The position numbers and the translations under genes were made by a program. Shown piece by piece: positions 17,586 to 28,200 of a stretch of 47,739 nucleotides of DNA. How positions within the stretch are numbered: position 1 is the first letter of the stretch; each line of letters starts with the position of its first letter. The notes beneath the pieces are model-generated. The model was not told where the DNA came from and made no database searches. It worked only from the letters and a program-made list of their open reading frames with translations. The stretch is from NCBI GenBank assembly GCA_024277795.1, contig JAJRUL010000033.1, positions 1-47,739 on the forward strand, written 5' to 3'. Source of the DNA: Candidatus Zixiibacteriota bacterium. GTDB taxonomy: Bacteria; Zixibacteria; MSB-5A5; GN15; FEB-12.

Positions 17586-17950
17586 CTTCGAATCATCTCA
17601 CATATAACACAGGAATCATCTATTTCAATTACTGTAGTATTCACATTCAACTGCTTGCCTAGTTGTTGAAACTGTTCCATACTAAACGTTGTCGCGTGAA
17701 AACCATCTTTGCAAACTATTGCACCATCTCCTGTCTTTTCATAGTCTATTCCGACGATATATGATCCGGCCCTAACAAATTCAGGTATCAACCTTCCATA
17801 TCCACACCCAAGCTCAAGTACTTTTTCATTTTGCTCAACACGACTTACAACATATTCTATTTCTGTACGCAAATATTGCTGAATACGAAGAGGTGCTAAA
17901 TCGTAACACCGCTTTAGACGTAGTCCTGAAAGTTTCTCGCTGTAAGACAT
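17579..17950 (-). pseudogene. Class I SAM methyltransferase with internal deletion
   Basis: Only 123 residues. The N-terminal part has the helix before the fold (YDLAPLRIQQYL) and the SAM-binding loop VLELGCGYGRL followed by IVGIDYE. The sequence then jumps to what reads as the extreme C-terminal strands of such enzymes (CKDGFHATTFSMEQFQQL, VIEIDDSCVICEMI). The intervening roughly 90-100 residues of a normal Rossmann methyltransferase, including motifs II-IV, are missing with the frame preserved. It is therefore probably a non-functional in-frame deletion product. It might instead be a truncated but expressed protein. Confidence 0.65.
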
Positions 17951-18283
17951 ATCCGACTCACCTGATTTTCAATATCTTTAATCGATTTAACATCACTAAT
18001 TTGTAGTGATTTATCCATACATTAATCTTGCAAATTTAACTAATGTTCAGTATATTATGTTTTATACAGCAAGAATCTTCTTTCAAGGAATGTCCGTACT
18101 GTACACACTAAGGGTAAAGCAGGAAAACCGCCCTAACTGGCTAAGTAAGTTAAGTTTTTGTCTCATAATATAATACACCGTCCGTAATAGGACATTACAA
18201 GCTTCATACGATGTATGATGTTACATTTTTGAATTTGGTAATAAAACATCTCATATTAGGAATTCTTCGTAGGAGGAGATAAC
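17951..18283. other. Gene-free interval, 333 bases, upstream of the S1 protease
   Basis: Divergent spacer that must contain promoters for both sides. A strong AGGAGGAG at 18271-18278 sets the protease start. I considered a riboswitch around 18110-18150 but found no matching fold. Confidence 0.5.
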
Positions 18284-21200
18284 ATGAAACGGTTGCTCTT
18301 TGTAGTACTCGGTTTGTCTGTCATGTGTTTTATGCAGGCATCAGCTCAAATCTCAAGTGGCGGAACACCCGTCAGTTTTACTCGTTCTGCAAAAACGAGT
18401 ATTCAATCAATTACAACAGCCTCAGTAGATCGTCAGGCTCTTTTAGCTGAAGATGAAATTGAGCAAGCGACAAAAGATGTTCCATACCGTTTCGGTTTTC
18501 CATTTGATGTACACTACAATTTAAGCAACTCAGGTACTTGGGAGACACTCCCTGATGGTACTCGTATGTGGCGCTTACGGATCGAGAGTAAAGGTGCATA
18601 TTCTATAAACTTGATATATGACGACTTCTGGCTTCCTGAGGGTGCCAAGTTCTTTGTCTATAATGCTGACAGGAGTATGGTACTTGGAGCTTTCACAAAC
18701 AAAAACAATAAGGATCACGGTAAATTCTCGACTGGTTTGGTCAAGGGGGATGTTTGTATCCTTGAATATACCGAACCGAAAGGGGTTAAAGCTCCCGGAC
18801 GTTTATCAATCGAACGTATAGTCCACGGTTATCGCAATCTATTTAACTGGCCAACAATGGAGCAGGCATTACGTTATAGCGGAGACTATTCTGAAGCCAC
18901 AGACTTTGGAGGATCCGGTTCTTGTAATAATAATGTAAATTGCCCTGAAGGTGATCCATGGCAGAATCAGACTCATGCTGTCGCGATGATTCTATCCTCG
19001 GGAGGTTTTCGTCTATGTTCAGGCTCGATGATCAATAATGTTCGTCAGGACAGGACACCATATTTCCTGACTGCAAATCACTGTGCAGGTGGCGAAGCGA
19101 CCTGGATTATCATGTTTAACTACGAAAGTCCGACGTGTGCTAACATAGACGGCCCTACATGGATGACAATATCGGGAACAACAAAAAGAGCATCCCGCTC
19201 TTTTTCTGATTTTATGCTTCTTGAGCTTAGTTCACAACCACCAGATTCATATAATGTCTATTATGCGGGTTGGAATGCGATAGATACGCCGTCTGATTCG
19301 GTAATAGGAATTCATCACCCTGCAGGTGATATAAAGAAAATCAGTTTCGACTATGATGCAACTACTTCAACATCATATTTGGGAACTTCTGTCCCAGGCG
19401 ATAACTCCCATTGGCGTATAGGACAATGGGAAGACGGAACGACTGAACCGGGCTCTTCAGGATCGCCGATCTTCAATCGCCAAGGCCAGATTATCGGCCA
19501 GCTTCATGGAGGATACGCTTCATGTAGTAGTATAACCTCAGATTATTATGGTAAAGTATCACGGTCTTGGGCAGATGGCGGTACACCGTCAACACAACTT
19601 AAAGACTGGCTTGATCCTGATAATACTGGTGTACTCCAATTGGGGGGATTAGGTGGCTCTGGAGTAAAAATCACTCATACTCCCCTCTTAGATACTCGTG
19701 ACACAGCCGTTGACTATGAAGTTTTGGCAACAATAGTATCGGATACGACACTTGTAGCAAACGCTCTTCTTCTCACCTATGAAATCAATGCTGTTCAAAC
19801 TTCGGCAACCTTACTCCCAACAGGCAACCCGGATGAGTTCAACGCTTTTATTCCTGCGCAATCACCTGGAACAATTGTTAGCTATTTCCTAACTGCTCTT
19901 GACGATGCAGGCGCCACAGACACAGCCGGTCTATTTACTTTTAGTGTTGCAGATAATTATGAAATGTCCCTTCTTCCACTTTCTCAATCGCAATACGGAC
20001 CCGCGGGCAATGATGCTATATTCTTGCTCACAATCCACAATCTTGGGCTACAGAATGATACCTATGACCTTGTCTCTTCTGGAGGTACCTGGACTGTAAG
20101 TTTCTTTGATGCTACTGGTACCACACCAATTACTTCGGTAGGACCAGTTGTAGCGACTGATTCAGCTCAATTTGTTGTCAAAATAGCTGTACCACCTGGA
20201 ACGCCAATGCTTGCTTCCGATGTTTCAACAATTACCGTCACATCACAAGGTGATCCATTGATTAGTGCAAATGCACAAGTAACTGCTCTCTCAGCAGGTA
20301 CCCCTGGAGGTTTCCCGTGGTATGAATCTTTTCCTACCAACAGTCTTAACAGTAATCGATGGATGACTAATATTGGTGGTGTAGTTTCAGACTCTGGTGT
20401 TGCTCCACCTTCAAGCCCGTACTCGTTGAATCTTGATGGAGGCAACGATACAGTAGTCACACAACTTATCGACGTAAGCGGACAAACTGGTGTTATTGTC
20501 TCTTATTATTATGAATTAGGCGGAGCAAGTGAACCACCTGATGCAGGCGATGATCTGGAATTGTGGTACTTGAATAATGTCGGCTCGTGGGTTTTGTTAC
20601 AGACCCATCTAGGTTCTGGAGCAACCATGAGCAACTTTGAGTTTGTTTCTGTCGGTTTACCTGCTGACGGACTTCACGCTGGCCTTCAACTTCGGTTTAC
20701 TACTGTTGGGTCGTGTATCGATTGCGATAATTGGTTTGTTGATGATATCCGTGTAGATTTTGCACCTGAAATATCAGTAACATCTCCATCCTATTCATTT
20801 ACCTTACCAGTTGAAGATTCTACAACTGATGTAATGACAATCGATAATATCGGGTTAGGTGGACTCTCGTATAGTCTTAGTGTAACATCGGTTACCACAC
20901 CAAAAAGAACATTGGTTGAAGAACTCATCAAGAATGGCCAAGCTGAGCCAGCTCGGAGGAAATATGATGAAGGTATTCTTGACTACAATGATTTCAAAGG
21001 AAGCGACGCACCTTTTGCAGGTTATCCTGTAACGAAAAGTGCAGGTGGACCAGACACCTACGGGTATGTCTGGATAGACTCTGATGAACCAGGTGGACCG
21101 ATATTTGCATGGCAAGATGTCAGTACTACCGGCACTGACATTGTAGCAGGTCTGGCAGATGATAACTACATCGGACCGTATGATTTAGGGTTCCCGTTCT

Positions 21201-22057
21201 CATTCTATGACAGCACATATACACAAGTTTATATTGGATCAAACGGTATCATTGGTTTTGATTCGGTAGGTATGAACTCCAGATTCAAAACTAGCCTCCC
21301 GTCTGCAACGACTCCAAATAACCTTATCGCTTGGCTCTGGGATGACCTGAATCCTACCGATGCAGATAATCCGAATGCTCATGTCTATATTGATACTACA
21401 GGTGGACGATGCGTGATCCAATTTGTCGATTACGCTGAATACGCAGCCGCTGCAGGTGAAGTTGTCAACGCTGAGGTTATTCTCTATCCTGATGGCAGAA
21501 TAACATATCAATATTTGACGATTGCCCCCGGTTTTGATATAGCAAACAACACTATCGGTCTTGAGAATGCCGATGGTACAGACGGTATTGAAGTCTCGTA
21601 CTTGACAACATATCTTCATGACAATCTGGCAATCGACTTCCTGCCTCCGGCACAATGGCTATCACTTGATATAACTTCTGGCTCATTGGTATCAGGTACT
21701 TCTGAAACTATTACTATGGGTGTAAAATCAGTCGGACTTGATACTGGCTATTATCAAGCTGAGATTGTTGTTACATCAAACGACCCAACTAATGGTCAAG
21801 TAATCATTCCAGTCGATTTAACAGTCAATCCTGTAAGCACATATATTTGCGGTGATATCAATGGAAGTGGAGCATTGCCTATAACCGTTGATGATCTCAC
21901 ATATCTGGTTGCATTTCTCTTTCAGGCGGGACCTCCTCCTCCTGAAATCGCTTCTGCTGACTGTAACGGCTCTGGAGGGATTATCAATGTTGACGATCTA
22001 ACATACTTAGTTGCTTACTTATTCCAAAGTGGACCACCGCCTATTTGTGGTACATGA
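18284..22057 (+). CDS. Secreted trypsin-like (S1) protease with dockerin tail
   Basis: A 1257-residue exported protein (signal peptide to about residue 22). The peptidase core resembles lysyl endopeptidase/trypsin-fold enzymes: His266 in TANHC, Asp309 in FSDFMLL and Ser394 in GSSGSP, with paired cysteines around them. From about residue 460 the protein is a chain of beta domains: a HTPLLDTRD module, an NPDEFNAFIPAQ module, a jelly-roll-like domain ending WFVDDIRVD, and an IGSNGIIGFDS domain. It ends at about 1187-1257 with a dockerin-like pair (CGDINGSG, DDLTYLVAFLF, then ADCNGSGG, DDLTYLVAYLF). This whole body is shared with the subtilisin at 30576. The M14 gene follows after 31 bases. Confidence 0.92.
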   Translation: MKRLLFVVLGLSVMCFMQASAQISSGGTPVSFTRSAKTSIQSITTASVDRQALLAEDEIEQATKDVPYRFGFPFDVHYNLSNSGTWETLPDGTRMWRLRIESKGAYSINLIYDDFWLPEGAKFFVYNADRSMVLGAFTNKNNKDHGKFSTGLVKGDVCILEYTEPKGVKAPGRLSIERIVHGYRNLFNWPTMEQALRYSGDYSEATDFGGSGSCNNNVNCPEGDPWQNQTHAVAMILSSGGFRLCSGSMINNVRQDRTPYFLTANHCAGGEATWIIMFNYESPTCANIDGPTWMTISGTTKRASRSFSDFMLLELSSQPPDSYNVYYAGWNAIDTPSDSVIGIHHPAGDIKKISFDYDATTSTSYLGTSVPGDNSHWRIGQWEDGTTEPGSSGSPIFNRQGQIIGQLHGGYASCSSITSDYYGKVSRSWADGGTPSTQLKDWLDPDNTGVLQLGGLGGSGVKITHTPLLDTRDTAVDYEVLATIVSDTTLVANALLLTYEINAVQTSATLLPTGNPDEFNAFIPAQSPGTIVSYFLTALDDAGATDTAGLFTFSVADNYEMSLLPLSQSQYGPAGNDAIFLLTIHNLGLQNDTYDLVSSGGTWTVSFFDATGTTPITSVGPVVATDSAQFVVKIAVPPGTPMLASDVSTITVTSQGDPLISANAQVTALSAGTPGGFPWYESFPTNSLNSNRWMTNIGGVVSDSGVAPPSSPYSLNLDGGNDTVVTQLIDVSGQTGVIVSYYYELGGASEPPDAGDDLELWYLNNVGSWVLLQTHLGSGATMSNFEFVSVGLPADGLHAGLQLRFTTVGSCIDCDNWFVDDIRVDFAPEISVTSPSYSFTLPVEDSTTDVMTIDNIGLGGLSYSLSVTSVTTPKRTLVEELIKNGQAEPARRKYDEGILDYNDFKGSDAPFAGYPVTKSAGGPDTYGYVWIDSDEPGGPIFAWQDVSTTGTDIVAGLADDNYIGPYDLGFPFSFYDSTYTQVYIGSNGIIGFDSVGMNSRFKTSLPSATTPNNLIAWLWDDLNPTDADNPNAHVYIDTTGGRCVIQFVDYAEYAAAAGEVVNAEVILYPDGRITYQYLTIAPGFDIANNTIGLENADGTDGIEVSYLTTYLHDNLAIDFLPPAQWLSLDITSGSLVSGTSETITMGVKSVGLDTGYYQAEIVVTSNDPTNGQVIIPVDLTVNPVSTYICGDINGSGALPITVDDLTYLVAFLFQAGPPPPEIASADCNGSGGIINVDDLTYLVAYLFQSGPPPICGT

Positions 22058-22088
22058 TTTGTTTCGAAAAATATGAGAAAAACAATCG

Positions 22089-24764
22089 ATGATTAAGAAA
22101 AGAATAATGTTGTGTATGTTAATAGCATTGGGAGCGTGTTTTTACACGCTCCCAGTTGCTGTTGAAGCGGGAGAGTACTACATCCAATTTGAGATCGACT
22201 CAAAGGAAGATCTAACAAAACTAACCCGCATACTATCAATCGATAATGTCAATGGATTGGTTGTTCGCGCATATGCGAATGATCGTGAATTGGCTGACTT
22301 TGAACAACTCGGCTACAAATATGATCAACTCCCTCATCCAGGGACACTGATATCACCGACAATGAGTTCAACTCTCAAGGCGGCCTACCTGTTCAATACA
22401 TATCCTACTTACGAAGTATATGATTCGCTGATGTGGAAATTTGCCACCGATTATCCGTCACTTTGCCAAGTGATGTCTGTTGGCACAACTGTTCAGGGAC
22501 GTGATATCCTCTTTGCCAAGATATCCACAAATGTCAACATCGAAGAGAATGAACCTGAAGTACTTTACAGTTCTACAATGCACGGTGATGAAACTGCAGG
22601 GTTTGTTTTGACTCTTCGTTTGATTGACTACTTGTTATCGAATTATGGCACAGATACTCAAGTCACCAATATGCTCGACAATCTTGAAATCTGGATCAAC
22701 CCAAACGCAAACCCAGACGGTACGTACAACAGCGGGAACCATACCGTAAATGGTGCGACACGATACAATGCGAACAGTGTTGATCTAAACAGGAATTTCC
22801 CTGATCCGCAAGATGGCCCGCACCCTGATGGCAACGGGTATCAGAATGAATCAATAGCGATGATGAACTTGGCTGATGCACACCGTTTTGTAATATCAGC
22901 AAACTTTCATGGTGGAGCAGAAGTCGTCAACTACCCATGGGATACATGGTCAAAACGACATGCTGATGACAACTGGTATCAGACTATCTCCCATATGTAC
23001 GCTGATACTGCTCAAGCATACAGCCCTGCATCCTATATGAGTGGTTTTACTGACGGTATTACAAACGGTTGGGATTGGTATGAAGTCAATGGTGGCCGTC
23101 AAGATTACATGAACGCCAAGCATAATTGCCGTGAAATTACAGTTGAATTATCAAATACAAAACTGCTCCCCGAAAGTCAGCTCGACAATCATTGGACATA
23201 TAATCGGGTCGCCCTGCTGAACTATTTTGAGAACGCACTCTATGGTATTAAGGGGCTGGTAACTGATGCCCAAACTGGACTCCCTCTCCCTGCTGTTGTA
23301 ACAATTCTCAATCATGATTCAGACAGCTCGTTCGTTCAAACAGATCCCGATGTTGGTGATTACCATCGCATGATTGCGGCAGGTACCTATGACCTTCAGT
23401 TCACGTCCCCGGGCTATGTTTCTCAAACGATCTTCGGAGTTGTTGCTAACGATGGAGCAGTTACAACTCTGGATGTCCAGCTACAACCTCTCAGTTCGGA
23501 TCCCGTACTATCTTTTGTATCCCACGATCTCACATCAGTACAACCAGGGACATCAGTCTCTATAAATGTTACCATACAAAATGCAGGTGGCGGACCTGCA
23601 ACAAATGTAGCAGGAGTTCTCTCTACAACTGATACGTATGTTACTATCACACAGAATACGAGTACATACCCAACAATTCCTGCTCTTACAGGTCAGGGAA
23701 CGACAATCACGCCGTACCAATTCGATATTGCATCTAACTGTCCGACTGGCCATGTAGTACAATTTGTAGAACATATAACAGCTGACGGCGGGTATACAGA
23801 TTCTATAATGTTTTCGCTTACTGTCGGTTTGGCTATAGAGGACTTTGAATCTAATGGTTTCACAACTTTTCCGTGGCAACAATCTGGTAATGCGAACTGG
23901 GTAACGGTTAGTGACATAGTCTTTGATGGTACCTATAGCGCAAAATCGGGAACTATTACTGATAATCAATCATCAATACTATCAGTAGTTATGGCTGATC
24001 GAATAGCAGGTAATCTTATCTTTAATTACAAGGTCTCATCAGAATCAAGTTATGATTTCCTCAGGTTGTATATTGATGGTTCACAGGTTATAAACTGGTC
24101 AGGGAACATAGACTGGACTGAATACACCTACGCATTGAGTGCAGGTACCCATACAATAGAGTTTAGATACACGAAAGATGGATCAGTCTCAGCAGGATCA
24201 GATGCTGCCTGGATAGACAATATCACATTCCCGCTAGCTAATCAGGACCCCGATGGTGATGGAATCCCATCAGACATAGACAACTGTCCTAATGTATATA
24301 ATCCTAGTCAAACAGATACTGATTCTGACACAGTCGGTGATCTTTGCGATAACTGCCCAACTGTCAGTAATACAAACCAAACTGACAGCGATTCTGACAC
24401 AATAGGCGATCTTTGTGATAACTGCCCAAATGTCAGCAATACAAGCCAAACTGACACTGATTCCGACACAGTTGGTGATCTATGTGATAACTGCCCGAAC
24501 GATCCGAACCCAGGTCAAGAGGACACAGACTTGGATGGGATTGGTGATGTTTGCGATCTCCTATGTGGTGATATCAACCTTGATGGTTTAATAGCAGTTG
24601 ACGATGTAACGTATTTTGTCAATTACTTATTCAAAGGTGGACCAGAACCTCCGAATAAGTCATTAGCAGAAATTGATGGAACTGCACCAATAACTGTTGC
24701 TGATTTAACAGTCTTGGTCTCTTATCTTTTCCAAGGTGGTCCACAACCGACTTGTACGCTGTAA
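22089..24764 (+). CDS. Secreted M14 zinc carboxypeptidase with TSP3 repeats and dockerin tail
   Basis: An 891-residue exported metallopeptidase. The signal peptide runs to about residue 27. The zinc ligands are His165 and Glu168 (MHGDETAG) and His274 (NFHGG); the catalytic Glu is probably Glu353 in ITVELS. NANPDGT and VDLNRNFPD are standard M14 substrate-pocket motifs. After the catalytic domain come a carboxypeptidase-associated beta domain (GLVTDAQTGLPLPAVVTI), a CARDB-like domain and a beta sandwich. Four thrombospondin type 3 calcium repeats (731-822) follow, then a dockerin-like tail (CGDINLDG, VTYFVNYLFKGGP). The start lacks a strong ribosome site. Together with the S1 protease it gives an endo- plus exopeptidase pair in one transcription unit. 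Confidence 0.92.
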   Translation: MIKKRIMLCMLIALGACFYTLPVAVEAGEYYIQFEIDSKEDLTKLTRILSIDNVNGLVVRAYANDRELADFEQLGYKYDQLPHPGTLISPTMSSTLKAAYLFNTYPTYEVYDSLMWKFATDYPSLCQVMSVGTTVQGRDILFAKISTNVNIEENEPEVLYSSTMHGDETAGFVLTLRLIDYLLSNYGTDTQVTNMLDNLEIWINPNANPDGTYNSGNHTVNGATRYNANSVDLNRNFPDPQDGPHPDGNGYQNESIAMMNLADAHRFVISANFHGGAEVVNYPWDTWSKRHADDNWYQTISHMYADTAQAYSPASYMSGFTDGITNGWDWYEVNGGRQDYMNAKHNCREITVELSNTKLLPESQLDNHWTYNRVALLNYFENALYGIKGLVTDAQTGLPLPAVVTILNHDSDSSFVQTDPDVGDYHRMIAAGTYDLQFTSPGYVSQTIFGVVANDGAVTTLDVQLQPLSSDPVLSFVSHDLTSVQPGTSVSINVTIQNAGGGPATNVAGVLSTTDTYVTITQNTSTYPTIPALTGQGTTITPYQFDIASNCPTGHVVQFVEHITADGGYTDSIMFSLTVGLAIEDFESNGFTTFPWQQSGNANWVTVSDIVFDGTYSAKSGTITDNQSSILSVVMADRIAGNLIFNYKVSSESSYDFLRLYIDGSQVINWSGNIDWTEYTYALSAGTHTIEFRYTKDGSVSAGSDAAWIDNITFPLANQDPDGDGIPSDIDNCPNVYNPSQTDTDSDTVGDLCDNCPTVSNTNQTDSDSDTIGDLCDNCPNVSNTSQTDTDSDTVGDLCDNCPNDPNPGQEDTDLDGIGDVCDLLCGDINLDGLIAVDDVTYFVNYLFKGGPEPPNKSLAEIDGTAPITVADLTVLVSYLFQGGPQPTCTL
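24279..24554 (+). repeat. Four 69-bp tandem repeats encoding TSP3 calcium loops
   Basis: Exactly 276 bases equal four 23-codon units of the form DNCPxxxNxxQxDxDxDxxGDLC. The first three units are nearly identical at the DNA level, suggesting recent duplication or gene conversion; the fourth has diverged. Confidence 0.9.
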
Positions 24765-24786
24765 CCACCACTTTGTGACTTATATC

Positions 24787-24820
24787 AGCAATGTGACTGT
24801 TGCGTCACATTGCTGTTTTC
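24787..24820 (+). terminator. Terminator after the M14 gene
   Basis: AGCAATGTGAC (24787-24797) pairs perfectly with GTCACATTGCT (24804-24814) around a 6-base loop and is followed by GTTTTC. Confidence 0.88.
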
Positions 24821-24834
24821 GTTCAGTATCCATC

Positions 24835-24851
24835 GTACAGTGACACTGTAC
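24835..24851. promoter_or_regulatory. 17-bp perfect palindrome, possible operator
   Basis: GTACAGTG, a central A, then CACTGTAC. It sits just past the M14 terminator and about 365 bases before the next gene, too symmetric to be likely by chance. It could be a protein-binding site or part of a repeat; no matching copy was seen elsewhere in the window. Confidence 0.4.
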
Positions 24852-25215
24852 AAAACTCCTTGTATATTTATGAGAATCAGCGGTAAACATGACTTTTTAC
24901 ATTGGTTTTGGTGCTATTTACTTGACATTACGATTGTAGAATAGTAGATTTCTGATACAATCAAAGACAAAGTCTGATACATATATAAGATAACCGATTG
25001 CTCAGTTGATGGACGACATTCGCACTATGCGGATGAAACAGAGGTAACCCGGGTCAGTATGAATTCTTATTCATTTTTTCATTCAATAATCACCAATAGC
25101 ACTATTGAGGTAAGGAGGTAGTACGCGTAGGACAATTAACGGTGCGACATAATCCACTATAGTCGCATAAATCTGCAGGTAACTAACACACAACATTCTC
25201 CTGGGAGGATTGTTA

Positions 25216-28200
25216 ATGTTCAAAAACAAAAGTAAAGTGCGAATCGTTCTTGTACTGGTATTGGTAGGCTTGTGTAGTGCACTAGCCCTCTATGCTGGTA
25301 TTGACCGTGAGCTTGATAAGGAAATGCGAGCCGCACAGCTAGAAGCCAGATCTTCAGCGACAATCAGCAGAAATGCTGAAGTCGATCCTGATGTATTGGC
25401 AAAGCAACAAATGATTCTTGATGAGCAGGTAAAACTCGAAGCAGAGCTTGCCAATGCTCAAAATGTATTAAAAAGCAAAAAAGATGAATGGCGTCCTGGC
25501 AAAGATGCGATGAGGACCAAGGATGAGATTGCATCATTAAAAGCTCGCCTTTCTCTCTCAGGTCACCCATCGATTAAACGCAGTCCTTCATCAATCTTCG
25601 TTAGTGAAGATTTTGAAGGGGCAACGTTCCCACCTCCAATGTGGGATACAATCAATACCGACCCGGGTTATGGCTTTTTTCAAACAAGTTGGACAGGTGG
25701 AGGCACACAAGGTGCTTTTGTAACGTGGCATGCGGCTGGATTCATTCAAGATGAATGGCTACTCACGCCACCACTCAATGTCTCAACGGCAAATCCTGCT
25801 GAACTTAAGATCGAGTTCTGGATGCTCAAAGGATATACATATCCACATGACTTCAAAGTCTATGTTGATGCAGGAGCAGGAATGGTTGAAGTCTGGGATG
25901 CGGCATCAGTTGCATATCCTGATTTCCAATGGTATGCCGTTTCGATTCCTATTGGTGCTTATGCCGGTGGATCTGACATTGTAGTCGGCTTCCAATACTA
26001 CGGAGAAGATGCCGATCTATTTGGTCTTGATGATATCTCTATCAATGATGATGTCGTTGTCACACCAACAGGTCGTTGCTGTTCAGGTGATCCTGCATCT
26101 CCAACCTGTACTGATGGATTGACCCAAGCTGAATGTACAGCCCTGAGTGGTGCATGGCAGGAAGGTGCAGATTGTGCATCTAGCCCGTGTCCTCTCCCGG
26201 GTGGTAATGATGAATGTGTCAATGCTGAATATATCGCCGGTCCATACCCAACTTCAGTGAGTGGCACAACAGTTGGTGCTACAATTGATTGCCCTGGTGA
26301 TCCTGATATTGGTGATTGGGATGCTGTATGGTATGAAATCGAATTACCATATGCAGTGAATAACGTAGTAATTGATTACTGTGGTACAGCAGTATCACCG
26401 CCAACTATTAGTGCAACTCTGTTCACATCTTGCACCTGTGATGCGGCTGCTCGCATCTATTTTGATGACGGTGCTTATGTTGATTGTGGTGACGGTGTCG
26501 GTACACCTGTGATCGGTTGGAATGGTGTCCCTGGACCGGGAACTATTTATTACGCAGTATGGACAGGTGGTGTGAAGGCCGATATGCGTGCTCAGCAAGC
26601 CTTCACGTTCACAGTTGATATCACAGAACCACCTCCTGCACCAGCCAATGATGACTGTGCTACCGCTCAAGAAGTTTCCGATGTTGTTGACCTTGCATTC
26701 TCTACAACAACAGCAACTGCTGACGGTGCTGGTTATACAACTGGACCAAATATCTGGTATGCTTATACTGCAACATGTGACGGCAATGCAACAGTTAGTC
26801 TTTGTGGATCAACATACGACACAAAAATAGCTGCTTACGATGGTGTCACTTGTAGTCCATTGGGAACGATGTTGTCATCTAATGATGACTTCTGTTCTCT
26901 TCAGTCGGAGATCACATTCCCTGTTGTTGCCGGCAATCAATATCTCATTGAGGTTGGTGGATACAGTACGTCTGCAGGCGACGGTCTTCTGAACATAAGT
27001 TGTGCAGCTGGTGGTGGTGGATCTCCGGGAGATAATTGTAGCAACCCGCTTAAGATCGACATCCCGGCCCTGCCATACTCAGATATTGGTCAAACGACAT
27101 GTGGTCGTGGCAATTCATACGAAGACCCGTCCGATGCTATCTGTATGGGATATTACACGAGTGGTGAAGATATCTTCTATGAAGTCACTGTCACCTCAAC
27201 TATTCAAGTCTATATCACACTCGACCCGAAAGGTACTTCATATGCAGGTATGGGATTATTCACATCCTGCCCGCCTTCATTGACGAACTGTGTGGACTTT
27301 GTTACAAGTTCATCGAGTTCACCAAAATCAATGAATTGTGTAAGTCTTGATCCTGGTGTCTACTATTTGATGATTGATACGTGGGCATCACCGAACTGTA
27401 TACCAGACTTTGATCTGACAATCACGGAAGCTACCGGTTGCGGTGGCGGTGGTGGACCTGAAAATGATGATTGTGCCAATGCCACACCTGTTGGTAATGT
27501 AGTTGACTTAGCTTTCAATACTGACGCAGCTTCCTACGACGGTACTGGAACTTGTCTTTCATCACCAAACATTTGGTATGTATACACAGCGACCTGTGAC
27601 GGTGAAGTTGTTGTAAGTCTTTGTGGTTCTGGTTACGACACAAAGTTAGCCGCGTATGATGGCGGAACATGCGGTTCCCCAGAACTTGCTTGTAATGATG
27701 ATTTCTGCAGTCTTCAATCTGAAGTGTCATTTATTGCAGTAGCTGGTAATCAGTATCTGATAGAAGTTGGCGGTTATGCTTCGAGTACAGGCTCAGGTAT
27801 ACTCAATATTACCTGTTCTGATCCGTGTAAGGTCGACTGTCCTCCAGGTGCTATCACAGAAAGTGAAGCATGTGGTGCTGACGAAAACGGTGGTTGTAAC
27901 TCAACAGTACCTGCTTTCCAGACGATTGAATGCGGTCAGCCAATCTGTGGAACAGCATGGGCAGATGCAGGTAGCCGTGACACTGACTGGTTAGAGTTTA
28001 CACTTACTACAAACTCTGAAGTTACATGGACTGCTGTTGCCGAATTCCCATTGGCCACAGGATTCATTGAGACAACATCTCCCGGCTCAATTGACTGTTC
28101 AAACATTACCGGATCTATCAATCCATTTGCTAGCACAAACCCATGTGACACTGCTGTTGTAACAACAGTGCTCCCACCGGGAACGCATTGGATATTTGTC

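Larger units (their letters stand above)
24765..25215. other. Gene-free interval, 451 bases
   Basis: Holds the terminator at 24787, a 17-bp palindrome at 24835-24851, and the leader of the next gene. The leader includes an imperfect hairpin (TGCGAC near 25141, GTCGCA near 25164). No coding frame or recognised RNA family. Confidence 0.5.

Noticed and set aside
18100..18160. Possible c-di-GMP-type riboswitch before the S1 protease
   Set aside because: The GGTAAAGCAGG...AACCGCCC wording looked suggestive, but the conserved stems and tetraloop pattern could not be drawn.
24279..24554. CRISPR array
   Set aside because: The 69-bp periodicity is codon-aligned and encodes TSP3 calcium loops; there are no unique spacers.
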